Shown: positions 20,989 through 31,818 of the stretch, in pieces
Position numbering within the stretch: position 1 is the first letter of the stretch
How the letters are laid out: each line of letters starts with the position of its first letter
DNA from: Elymus sibiricus
Taxonomy: Eukaryota; Streptophyta; Magnoliopsida; Poales; Poaceae
Length of the DNA: 64,000 nucleotides
Direction of reading: 5' to 3'
Assembly: GCA_039707655.1 (NCBI GenBank)
Contig: CM077676.1
Span: forward strand, 452,389,379 to 452,453,378
Made by a program: the position numbers and the translations under genes
The notes under the pieces: model-generated
What the model was told of the DNA's origin: nothing
The model's input: only the letters and a program-made list of their open reading frames with translations
The model's database searches: none

Positions 20989-22214
20989 ATGTCTTCCCAC
21001 TCGTCCCTCTCCGGTGCCACCAATCCCTTCGTCGGCCCGGACCCCACCGACATCCGCGACATGAACATCTTCGAGCGTGTTCCCGTTCGTCTCGACCAGC
21101 ACGACTCCACGTACTACGCATGGAAGACATATTTTCCCCTCGTGTTCCGGGAATACAATCTTCTTGATCATGTCGACGGCTCCGTCGACTCGCGCGCCAT
21201 GCGCGATGACTCCGAGTGGACAACCATCGACGCCTCGCTCATTCGGTGGTTTTATCTCACCATCTCGAAGGACCTGTTTCACACGGTAGTGAGCGACGGT
21301 GATGATGCGCGCGCCCTGTGGACCAAGCTCAATGGGCTCTTCACTGACAATCGTCTCCAACGTCGCGTTTTTCTGCAGCAAGAATTCTTTGGGTGTCATC
21401 AAGATGATTCATCCATTGACGATTACTGCCGGCGCCTCAAGATACTCTCCGACGAGCTCCGTGACATCGGTGCGCGGATCGATGATGATCTTCTCCTCAG
21501 CACGCTCACCGCCGGCCTCAACGAGAACTTCGGAAACGCCGCGGCCAATCTTACCTTGATGCCGGAGCCCTTGTTCCCCAAGTTCGTCACCTACCTTCGC
21601 TTGGAGGAGCGCCGGATGAAGCAGGTCAAGACCCGGGCGATGCACACCACCCTCGCCGCCGGCACCTCCCGGGGCGGCCCGCCTCCACAACCGCCGCGGC
21701 CTCCTGCCCTGACGCACCAGCAGTACGCGGCGCCCCCGCCGCCCTTCCAGCAGCAACCGCCGGCTCCCCACGCGGCGGCCCCGCTGCCCTTCCAGCCGCC
21801 GCCGGCGCCTCCTGCTGACCGTCGCCGCGGCGGCAAACGCGGTGGCCGCAAGCCGTAGCAGCAAAACCAGGGCGGGACCCCGCGACAGCAGCAACCTACA
21901 CCGTCGTGGGCCGGCGGGTATAACCCGTGGACTGGCGTTGTGCATGCGTATACCATGCCAGTCCCCTGTGCGCCTGCTCCCAGCCTCCCGGGCCCTCGTC
22001 CGCCGCCTCCACAGGGGTACCACGCCGCACTGCAACAGTATGGAGGCCCGCCACAGCAGCAGGGAGGACCGCCACCTGGTGGGTTCTTCACCCCGCAGCC
22101 CCACGCGGCGCTTCCCCCGCCGCCGGCGCCGTGGGATCCGGCCCTCCTCGCCGCGTTCCACATCGCTCCCACGCCCAACAACTACACCGGCGGCGGCGAC
22201 TGGTATATGGACAC
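20989..22214 (+). pseudogene. copia gag, first half of the split polyprotein
   Basis: The open frame from 20989 gives 289 residues with a UBN2/retrotransposon-gag domain (YYAWKTYFPLVFREYNLLDH near residue 45; FFGCHQDDSSIDDYCRRLKI near residue 135). A proline-rich tail follows, then a TAG stop at 21856-21858. Past that stop the same frame continues (QQNQGGTPRQQQ through GGGDWYMD) up to the nested insertion, so the stop is a premature mutation within the original gag-pol. The frame breaks off at Asp-Thr of the protease motif, which resumes at 31819. Confidence 0.85.
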
Positions 22215-24364
22215 TGTAGGAGATATGCCCTAGAGGCAAGAATAAATGTTATTGTTTATCTCCCTGTTCATAATTATGTTTATGTTCCATGCTATAACTG
22301 CTATGGTTCTCGAGTCTACAATAACCACGAGGCTCGGAGGAAGACTCATATGCACCTGTTGAATAATAAACGGTAAAATGTATTCCTAGTCTTGCCTCTA
22401 AGACTAGCTCAAGTTTTGCATGATGGTTCTGTTTTCCCGATCATAGGCATGACTATGCCGGCAACTTTGAGGGCACAATGTTAGTAGAACACTTGTGTTG
22501 AATCGACCCGATTGATGTTATGCTATGAGATTCATTCGTCACAAGTTAATGGTTAATAACACAGAGAAGTTAATGTTTGCATAATTCCTTAGACCATGGG
22601 AGTGTCGAGTTTCTTCATGCTTGCTTCATGAACTTTGGGGTTTGTTAAACGTCATCCGTAAATGGGTGGCTATTACGACGGCTTACGGGTTCATGGAAAA
22701 GTATGTCAAGTAACTTGATAGCTCAAGATTGGGATTTGCTCCTCCGACGATGGAGAGATATTCTCGGGCCCTCTCGGTGTTACGGTATCCACCATCGTCT
22801 GGCCAGACACATTGTGATTTGATCACAGGGATGCCGAAACACGGAAACGAGAAAAGAGAACAAAACCGGTAACGAGGTAACTGGCATTGTGGACAAGTGT
22901 TGATCCACGGGGATGCCGATGTTTCTCACCTCGGGTATTTGTAACATATCGCGAAGCAACAAGAATAGCACACGACAACTGGAGGTTCACTCGAATATTC
23001 ATTCGTGTGGGTATAAGGGTCAATATGGGTGTCCACGGCTCCGATGTTGATCATTGATCGGAAAGTGTTCCGGGTCATGTCTATACTTCACCGAACCTAT
23101 AGGGTCACACGCTTAAGGGTCATCTATCTGCTGAATACTAGACGGGGAGTCTGAGAGAAAATCACCGAAAAAGTTTCGAACGAAACGGAAACGTTCCAGA
23201 GAGAACACCGGAATAGTTCCGGTGAAACTGAAAAGTTGTTTCAGGGTATTCCATTAAGTCAAATTGGTTCTGGCACACGCCTGGAAATTCTTGGAGGATG
23301 CCAGAAGTGTTCTGGAAACTTCTGGGAATTTTCCGGGACAAAAACCGGAAATGTTCCGGAGCAGTCGGAACCGCTTTGGTTGCTTTTCGCTGAAGAAACA
23401 TTGTTCCGAAATTGTTTCGGAATGCGTTCAAAATTGTTTTGGTGGGTGCTAGAATTATTCTAGGCACACAGAAATAATTTGGGTTTTAACGGACGCAGAA
23501 AAATGTCTTCGTGAATAGTGAAAAGCACTTTTTGGGCTGATTTGCAAATGGGGTTTTTCTTCTAGAAGAAAACCACTTTTGGTGTGTGAAAGGGAGGTGG
23601 AGCCCCCCAAGGGGGCTGCACAATTTCGGCCATGGCATGGGGGGGCCCTCCTTGAGGTGTCCTTCCACCTCATGGTGGATATGTTCTACACACCCTTATG
23701 TGGCATGTGGTGGAAAGATCCTAGGAAGGTCCTTTTGGTCTTTTTCACCTCTTTCCTCTACCCCTTGCTTCTCCTATAAACAGAGGTGGAGAGGGCTCTC
23801 CAAAATCAGATCATGCTTGCTCTCATACACATGCCATGACATTTCTGGCTTCTCTCTCCCTCCCAGCAAAATAGTTTTGTAGAGCCGAAAGGCTGTCTGG
23901 GTTCCGGTGGGAACTAGTTCTGGACGGCGAAGCCCTGCCGAATAGATGACACCGTATGTGTGCAACTATGTAGAGAGATCGTTGTTTCGGTCTTAGTTCG
24001 AGAGTGCCTCCCGAAGGGCTGTCTGAGTGTCTGTCAGAGTTTCGAGGGTCCTCCCGAAGGGCTGTCCGAGTGACCGTCCGAGTTTCTAAGGTCCTCTCGA
24101 AGGGCTGTCCGCGACACCGTCCGAGGGACTGTCCAACCGCCTCCCGGAGGGCTGTCCGAGGGGCAGATATGGGAGTACATCCTCGTGGTTGGGAGGTTGT
24201 AAATCCTAGCTGCGGGGATCTGCACCGCCGATCGTCATCGACTCTACTTCCGCTGCGCTACGAGTCGGTAACGAAAAAGATCAAACCTTGTATGCAGTCT
24301 CCATAGTGGTCCTAGGCTGGTGCGTAGGTCGGAAATTTTTTGTTTTCTGCTGCGTTTCCCTACA
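22215..24364 (+). repeat. 5' LTR of the nested copia-like element
   Basis: It is 2150 bp long. It holds a TATA box (CTATAAA, 23774-23780), a TTCCGGAA-rich inverted-repeat region near 23180-23420 and the tandem repeat at 24006-24161. Small ORFs inside are mirrored in the other LTR and are not genes. Confidence 0.92.
24006..24161 (+). repeat. 44-bp tandem repeat in the LTR
   Basis: About 3.5 units of roughly 44 bp each carry CTCCCGAAGGGCTGTC. They lie downstream of the TATA box, so in the transcribed R/U5 part. The same array is at 31460-31615 in the 3' LTR. Confidence 0.75.
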
Positions 24365-24365
24365 G

Positions 24366-24378
24366 TGGTATCAGACCC
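24366..24378 (+). other. Primer-binding site of the nested element
   Basis: TGGTATCAGACCC lies one base after the 5' LTR end and matches the initiator tRNA-Met type. Confidence 0.8.
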
Positions 24379-27300
24379 GTGCTATGCGTAGATGCATGTT
24401 ATGATCTAGAATACATAGAGATGTATGGGTGTTGCACAATATAATTTGTAGTAAATGAGTTCTACTGCTGATAATTATTTGTGCGGGTAGCAGATGAAAT
24501 CTGTTACCCGATGTTCTTGTTGCTTTCCTGGAATTTGCATATTTTTGATCTTGATAACAGCATGGTGGAGTTTCAAAGTTCTGGCAATCCGCGATCCTGA
24601 TTGATCAACGAAGTGCTAACAGTTCTTTGAATTCCACCATAGTTAAAAAGAAAGATGAAATTTCGCAGACGAAAGGGCAATGCAGATATGATCTGCACGG
24701 GGGTCATGCGTATGACGAAGTTTAGTATGGGGCTTGAGATTTTATTATCTCGTGTTTCATACACCCCGTAAAGTTAATCTAGCGACTTGAATAATCATAC
24801 TTGATGATGGACGTTGGTAGCTGCGGTTTGTTCGAAACCTTAGAAGCCACGTAAAATGAAATTTTGCATAAACCGATTAGAGGCGTCTAACTTGGTTTTG
24901 CAGGATGGTTTGCATGTGCATATGATGTGGTATAGCAGTGCTCATATTAATTTGATTATGTATGAGATGACTATACAATGTAAATTAACATGACCTGCGT
25001 GTCATGATTCGGCATGATGGCTGGAGCCATATGATTGTCACTTTAATGACCTGCGTGTCAACCTTAAGTAATGCACTTATTTTATTAGCTATATATATAG
25101 CAATATTATCTGGTGCATCGACAAGGTGGTGGCAATCTTCGCGAAGGTGAACACCGACGCAAATGCCGAAGACGAAGAAATACAAGACTTCTCCGCCAGA
25201 AAGGGCTATACCATATCATGCTATTATGAATTGCCTGAGATGTTTATCCCTTATGATGCACCCTTCTTGATTGCGCGGTAGTCGCTTTTTATTAGGGTGA
25301 TCTCTCACAAAAATATCAAGTAGTTAGTGTTCTCCCAAGTGTAGCACCGTCATGGCACCTAACTTCTCGGAGTGCGTCATGTCCACATGAGTACAAACGA
25401 TTAGGGAAGTGTGAGACGGGTGAGGTCAGACCTCGCAGCGAGATCACTTGGTTGTCTTGACGTTCTGGCTTGATCGTCCTGAGCTCGGAACACACGCATC
25501 GAAAGATGAACAAGAATCACATAGAGATGTGATCGGCAAGTTGGCCTACCGATTGAAATTCTCGTCATCAGTGATGTCCACATCAATGGCGTTGAATTGA
25601 AATGTGGATCTTGAATCACTCATAATCAATTTTGAGAGATATTGATTTGAGTGGGAGCGCACTGTAGAATTAACTTGTTTAATTCTCTATGCAATTAATT
25701 ATGAACTTTGTCTAAAGTGTAATTTGCATAATAGTTGTAGAACAATGGCTCGTGTTTCCACCTTCCCTGTTAAAATTGAATAAGCTGTTAAATATCTGGT
25801 TAAAACTTTACGGTTGGTAACGTAATGTGAGGATTGTCCTCAAAAGTGCCGAGAAGGACTTTGTCCTATCGCATGCTTTTGGTATTCTCCTGCTAATGCT
25901 ATGGATAATGTGACTCTCGTCCTTCGATCCAAAAGCTAGAATTCCGTTATGGTCAAGTGCAATATGTTTGCTTCCATGAGACCCGAACTTCAAAAGTTTG
26001 GGATAGCTATGTGATATTCATGGAACTGAAAATCACTTTCAGACACAAACAAAGGATAAAAGATATGTGATATCCAAAGCAATGTTTGTTTTGCAAACTA
26101 TTAGTAAAAGTGTTTACTATGCATTTAACTAATAACAGAGGGATCCAGTAGAATGCCTGTCATATGTTGATGGTGAATAAAACAACAACTTAAGAGAAAG
26201 GAAATGTCCGAAGGGTGTTAGTGTGACTTACACACCTAGGAAGTCCGGGGCTGACGCCACTCTTCAAGTAGGTGCTTCTTCTGAGAGTAGGAGAATTATT
26301 GGAAGTAAAACTGTTAGAAGTATAGAGGCAAAAAGAGAGAAGACTGGAATATCCAGCTTATGTATGAAAGTCATATAAGCTATTGATGTATAGAAGGTTG
26401 GTCAAAAGAAATAGTTCTTGGGAATTATGATTAAACATGTTAATCACTGATTCTTGGGTATTGTGAGTTGATCACAGAGATACCCGCTCGATTGCTTTCC
26501 GTTGCAATTCGATGCAAGAACTACTACGGCCTAAAAGACTGGCCGGAGTGAGGTTCAGATACGCGCTGGGAACATTGTAAATGTTACTATACATTCCATC
26601 GGTGTATTACCTATGTATTTATTTTCATAATTCATTTAGAGTTTTACCCACTCTAGCCCATTGCATAAGGTATCTTGCAAGAAGGTTGTTCATAAGAGAA
26701 CTTTTGATGTTCAGTATTATGAATAACATAAGGGCCATACTTTCATTATGAATGAGATGTATGTTATGAATATTGATAATAATACATTCCCTCTGTTTTT
26801 ACTTTCATAATTCATTCTAGAGTTTTATACACTCTAGCCCATTTGCATAATGTTTGTTGCAAGAGTGTTGTTCATAAAAGAACAATTGTTGTTCAGAATC
26901 ATGAATAACATAAGGGCCATGCTTCCATCATGGATGGGATGTATGTTATGAATATTGATGGTAATATGATACATCCATAATACTGACGCTAAATGTCGCA
27001 AGACTAAGAGAATACCACACATGTGTGGCACTGCATTTGGTCACATTGGAGAAACCCGCATGGAGAAATTCCATAATGATGGATTTTGAAGTCGTTTGAT
27101 TATGAATCATCTGACACTTGCAACTTTCCTCCGAAAAGTGAAGTGACTAAAATACCGTTCACAGGCCATATGGAACAAGCAACGAACTTATTGATGATCA
27201 TACATTTTGATGTATGTAGTCCGATAAATGTTGTTGCTAGCAGTGGATTTATCTATCTTCAGAAATGACTCAAGTAGATATATGGATATTTACTTGATGA

Positions 27301-29649
27301 GAAGTAAGTATGGATCTTTTGAAATCAATCATAAGGTTTTCAATATGAAGTAGAAATTATTGTAACAAGAAAATTATGTTTCTGCAATTTGATTGCGGAA
27401 AGGAATATTTGAGTTACAAGTTTAGCGAATGTCTGATGAGTTGTGAAAAAGGTTTCATAACTTACACCTCACGGAGCACCACTGTGAGTGGAATATCCGT
27501 GAAGATGTAATCAAACCATTTATGACATGGTAAGATCAAAGATGACATAAATCAATTTGCCATTATTCCTTTTAAAGTAATGCTTTAGAGACAGCGGCTT
27601 TTACACTGAAAAGAGCGCCATCAGGTCTGTTGAAATGGCGCCATGGTATGGTACGCCCAACCATGCTTTGTCTTTTCTTAACATTTGGAATATGGGGCTT
27701 GTGTAAAATATTTACAAACCTATTCCAAATCAGACAAGTACTACTTTGTAGGTTATCCCAAGTAATTGGAAATTCCTCCACCACTATACCGAGGCAAAAA
27801 GGTTTGCCACCAAGAACGGTATGCTTTTAAAGAGAATGGTTCTTGCAAAAAGGTGAGTGGGAGAACAGTGCAACTCGACGAGATAACAGTATCTTCGTCA
27901 TCAGATCAAAGGAAAGGAACCTTGGAAGTGATTCCAGAGTTTCCTACTGCGACTGATACGGAAGCCTCTACATAAGATGTATGGACTTCGGTCGAACTTG
28001 CAACTGAACCACGTAGGTAAAACTCGTGCAAACCTCTCAGGTGCGCTAGCGAGATATTGTTGTTAGACAACAATATACCTACGATACACAAGGAAGCGTT
28101 GATGGGCCCTGACTCCGGAATTGGCTAAATGCCAATATAATCCGAAATAGTTTCCATATAAATGATTCAAGATTATATCTTGATAAACCCTTCGGAAGAC
28201 TTAGAGTCTAACAAACATTAATGGAACTATAAACTGATGTGGATAAAATGTTTTATCCATAAAGCTCGACTTGTTGCAATAACAAGTTCAAGGAGTTGAC
28301 TACGATGAGGTTGTCTCACCGTAGCGATGCTTAAAGTCAGATCGGGTTAAACTAGCAATTAATACATATTTCAATCTTGAGATATGATACATGGATGCCA
28401 AAAGGATTTCCATATGATGGAAATGCAACCTAGGACTTGCATGTGATACAGTCCGAAGTATTTTGTCAATCCAAAGGATGCTGGTAAGTATGCAAACTTC
28501 AGAGTACCAGCAATGGACAGAAGAGAGCAAAATGGAGTTGGAATCTTCGTTTTGATGAAATAGTCAAAAAAGTTTGATTTCATCAAAGAATAGCGAAGAT
28601 GCTTGTGGAAACAAGAAATTAAGTGGGAGCATAATAATATTTCTAAAAACTTTGTGTGCTTGACACATTGTTGATTGGAAATAATATAAATTTCTTGACA
28701 CGAATTAGGACTTCATTGAAAATAGTTTTTCAATGAAGTGTTTGGGCTAAATAGCCTTGATATTAGGCATATTTATCTACGAGATAGAATTGCCTAATAG
28801 GCTAAGCCAAAAATACATATTGACAAGATGCTAAAACAGTTTAGGATAAGAGCGCCAAGGAGTGATTCTTGCCGAAGTCACATGGAAAGAGTTTTGCAAG
28901 ACTCGGTGTCCCAAAACACTGATGAGCAAAATACATGATGGATTTTCCACACACCTTTGTGTTTGGATTAATCATGTATTCCATGGTATGTAAAACAACC
29001 AGATATGTCCGATACTCCCAAGCAGTTGCGAGAATAGATACCAAAGTGATCAAAGTACTGATCATGGGACAACAGTGAAAAATGTCATTGATTACTAAAG
29101 TAGCACTGATGACATGTTTTCTCGCAAGCAGAGATTATGAAGTGCTCGTTGTAAGTAATTACATCGATACAGTCCTCATCAATGCTCCATGCAATTTTCG
29201 ATTTTAGTTAAGGGTTTTGTGTAATACACAATATGGTGGCACGGTAGTTGGAAATTGTTCCAAACAGGTTACTGTGGCGAATTCTATAACAAAGGCTAAG
29301 TATATTGACGCTTTGGAAGCGATAAAGAAGATGTTGAATCATATAGTTCATTCATGAACTTAGTATGGTTCCAAAATGGCTTTGGTCAATGGGACACTAT
29401 TGCACATAGTTGCTCCATAGCTCAGTCTGAGGAATCAAGGTTTGACCTGTGATTCACATATATACAAAGCCAAGTCCACACAAAATATGAATTTTGTGAA
29501 AGCGTGAAAACGCGAGGATATGCAGAGATACACACGGAACTGAAGTTGTCAGATCCGTTGGACATCAGACTATACCACAAGCGAAGCATGTTTTACACCG
29601 GTATGCCATAGGTGTAAAGTGCATCAGCATTGACTAGATTATTGACTCT
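24379..29649 (+). pseudogene. Decayed gag-pol interior of the nested element
   Basis: No frame stays open beyond about 70 codons. Copia remnants can still be read in order. Near 27090-27260 there is a GAG-pre-integrase/integrase trace (SFDYESSDTCNFPPKSEVTK). An RT trace lies around 28450-29000 (GKYANFRVPAMD). An RNase H trace near 29270-29330 reads VANSITKAKYIDALEAIKK. Stops and frameshifts are scattered throughout. A leader of about 700 bp precedes it. The contrast with the well-kept LTRs marks a non-autonomous lineage rather than decay since insertion. Confidence 0.75.
26592..26966 (+). repeat. 180-bp tandem duplication in the nested element interior
   Basis: Two imperfect copies, offset by about 180 bp, share TTTCATAATTCATT, CACTCTAGCCCA, TTGTTCATAA and ATGAATAACATAAGGGCCAT. 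It interrupts the region where gag or protease would be expected. Confidence 0.75.
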
Positions 29650-29665
29650 AGTGCAAGTGGGAGTC
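29650..29665 (+). other. Polypurine-type tract of the nested element
   Basis: AGTGCAAGTGGGAGTC precedes the 3' LTR start TGTAGGAG, the same context (AAGTGGGAG) used by Angela-type copia elements. Confidence 0.65.
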
Positions 29666-31818
29666 TGTAGGAGATATGCCCTAGAGGCAATAATAAATGT
29701 TATTGTTTATCTCCCTGTTCATAATTATGTTTATGTTCCATGCTATAACTGCTATGGTTCTCGAGTCTACAATAACCACAAGGCTCGGAGGAAGACTCAT
29801 ATGCACGTGTGGAATACTAAATGGTAAAATGTATTCCTAGTCTTGCCTCTAAGACTAGCTCAAGTGTTGCATGATGGTTCTGTTTTCCAGATCATAGGCA
29901 TGACTATGCCGGCAACTTTGAGGGCACAATGTTAGTAGAACACTTGTGTTGAATCGACCCGATTGATGTTATGCTATGAGATTCATTCGTCACAAGTTAA
30001 TGGTTAATAACACAGAGAAGTTAATGTTTGCATAATTCCTTAGACCATGAGAGTGTCGAGTTTCTTCATGCTTGCTTCATGAACTTTGGGGTTTGTTAAA
30101 CGTCATCCGTATATGGGTGGCTATTACGACGGCTTACGGGTTCATGGAAAAGTATGTCAAGTAACTTGATAGCTCAAGATTGGGATTTGCTCCTCCGACG
30201 ATGGAGAGATATTCTCAGGCCCTCTCGGTGTTATGGTATCCACCATCGTCTGGCCAGACACATTGTGATTTGATCACAGGGATGCCGGAACACGGAAACG
30301 AGAAAAGAGAACAAAACCGGTAACGAGGTAACTGGCATTGTGGACAAGTGTTGATCCACGGGGATGCCGATGTTTCTCACCTCGGGTATTTGTAACATAT
30401 CGCGAAGCAACAGGAATAGCACACGGCAACTGGAGGTTCACTCGAATATTCATTCGTGTGGGTATAGGGGTCAATATGGGTGTCCACGGCTCCGATGTTG
30501 ATCATTGATCGGAAAGTGTTCCGGGTCATGTCTATACTTCACCGAACCTATAGGGTCACACGCTTAAGGGTCATCTATCTGCTGAATACTAGACGGGGAG
30601 TTTGAGAGAAAATCACCGAAAAAGTTTCGGACGAAACGGAAACGTTCCGGAGAGAACACCGGAATAGTTCCGGTGAAACTGAAAAGTTGTTTCAGGGTAT
30701 TCCATTAAGTCAAATTGGTTCTGGCACACGCCTGGAAATTCTTGGAGGATGCCAGAAGTGTTCTGGAAACTTCTGGGAATTTTCCGGGACAAAAACCGGA
30801 AATGTTCTGGAGCAGCCGGAACCTCTTTGGTTGCTTTTCGCTGAAGAAACATTGTTCCGAAATTGTTTCGGAATGCGTTCAAAATTGTTTTGGTGGGTGC
30901 TAGAATTATTCTAGGCACACAGAAATAATTTGGGTTTTAACGGACGCAGAAAAATGTCTTCGTGAATAGTGAAAAACACTTTTTGGGCTGATTTGCAAAT
31001 GGGGTTTTTCTTCTAGAAGAAAACCACTTTTGGTGTGTGAAAGGGAGGTGGAGCTCCCTAAGGGGGCTGCACAATTTCGGCCATGGCATGAGGGGGGGGG
31101 CCTCCTTGAGGTGTCCTTCCACCTCATGGTGGATATGTTCTACACACCCTTATGTGGCATGTGGTGGAAAGATCCTAGGAAGGTCCTTTTGGTCTTTTTC
31201 ACCTCTTTCCTCTACCCCTTGCTTCTCCTATAAACAGAGGTGGAGAGGGCTCGCCAAAATCAGATCATGCTTGCTCTCATACACATGCCATGACATTTCT
31301 GGCTTCTCTCTCCCTCCCAGCAAAATAGTTTTGTAGAGCCGAAAGGCTGTCTGGGTTTCGGTGGGAACTAGTTCTGGACGGCGAAGCCCTGCCGGATAGA
31401 TGACACCGTATGTGTGCAACTATGTAGAGAGATCGTAGTTTCGGTCTTAGTTCGAGAGTGCCTCCCGAAGGGCTGTCCGAGTGTCTGTCAGAGTTTCGAG
31501 GGTCCTCCCGAAGGGCTGTCCGAGTGACCGTCCAAGTTTCGAAGGTCCTCTCGAAGGGCTGTCCGCGACACCGTCCGAGGGACTGTCTGACCGCCTCCCG
31601 GAGGGCTGTCCGAGGGGCAGATATGGGAGTACATCCTCGCGGTTGGGAGGTTGTAAATCCTAGCTGCGGAGATCTGCACCGCCGATCGTCATCGACTCTA
31701 CTTCCGCTGCGCTACGAGTCGGTAACGAAAAATATCAAACCTTGTATGCAGTCTCCATAGTGGTCCTTGGCTGGTGCGTAGGTCGGAATTTTTTTGTTTT
31801 CTGCTGCGTTTCCCTACA
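29666..31818 (+). repeat. 3' LTR of the nested copia-like element
   Basis: It is 2153 bp and aligns throughout with 22215-24364, with TATA box CTATAAA at 31228-31234 and the 44-bp array at 31460-31615. It ends CCCTACA against GACAC. Confidence 0.92.

Larger units (their letters stand above)
22215..31818 (+). mobile_element. Nested 9.6-kb copia-like element, non-autonomous
   Basis: LTRs at 22215-24364 and 29666-31818 begin TGTAGGAGATATGCCC and end TTTCCCTACA. The duplication GACAC is at 22210-22214 and 31819-31823. The opening of the LTR is close to that of Angela-type elements, but the body differs, so I leave the family unnamed. The LTRs differ at roughly 2% by eye, while the 5.3-kb interior has no long ORF and only decayed copia pol. 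It must have been mobilised in trans. Confidence 0.92.

Noticed and set aside
21409..22239. 276-codon minus-strand frame rich in Arg/Gly
   Set aside because: It lies opposite the GC-rich gag tail of the copia element, has no domain, and runs into the nested LTR.
24006..24161. Short regularly spaced repeats resembling a CRISPR array
   Set aside because: Units are contiguous tandem repeats without unique spacers, inside a plant LTR, and are duplicated in the other LTR.
23162..24306. Several 60-100-codon frames repeated at 30613-31760
   Set aside because: They are the same frames in the two LTRs of one element. They overlap each other on both strands and have no domain.
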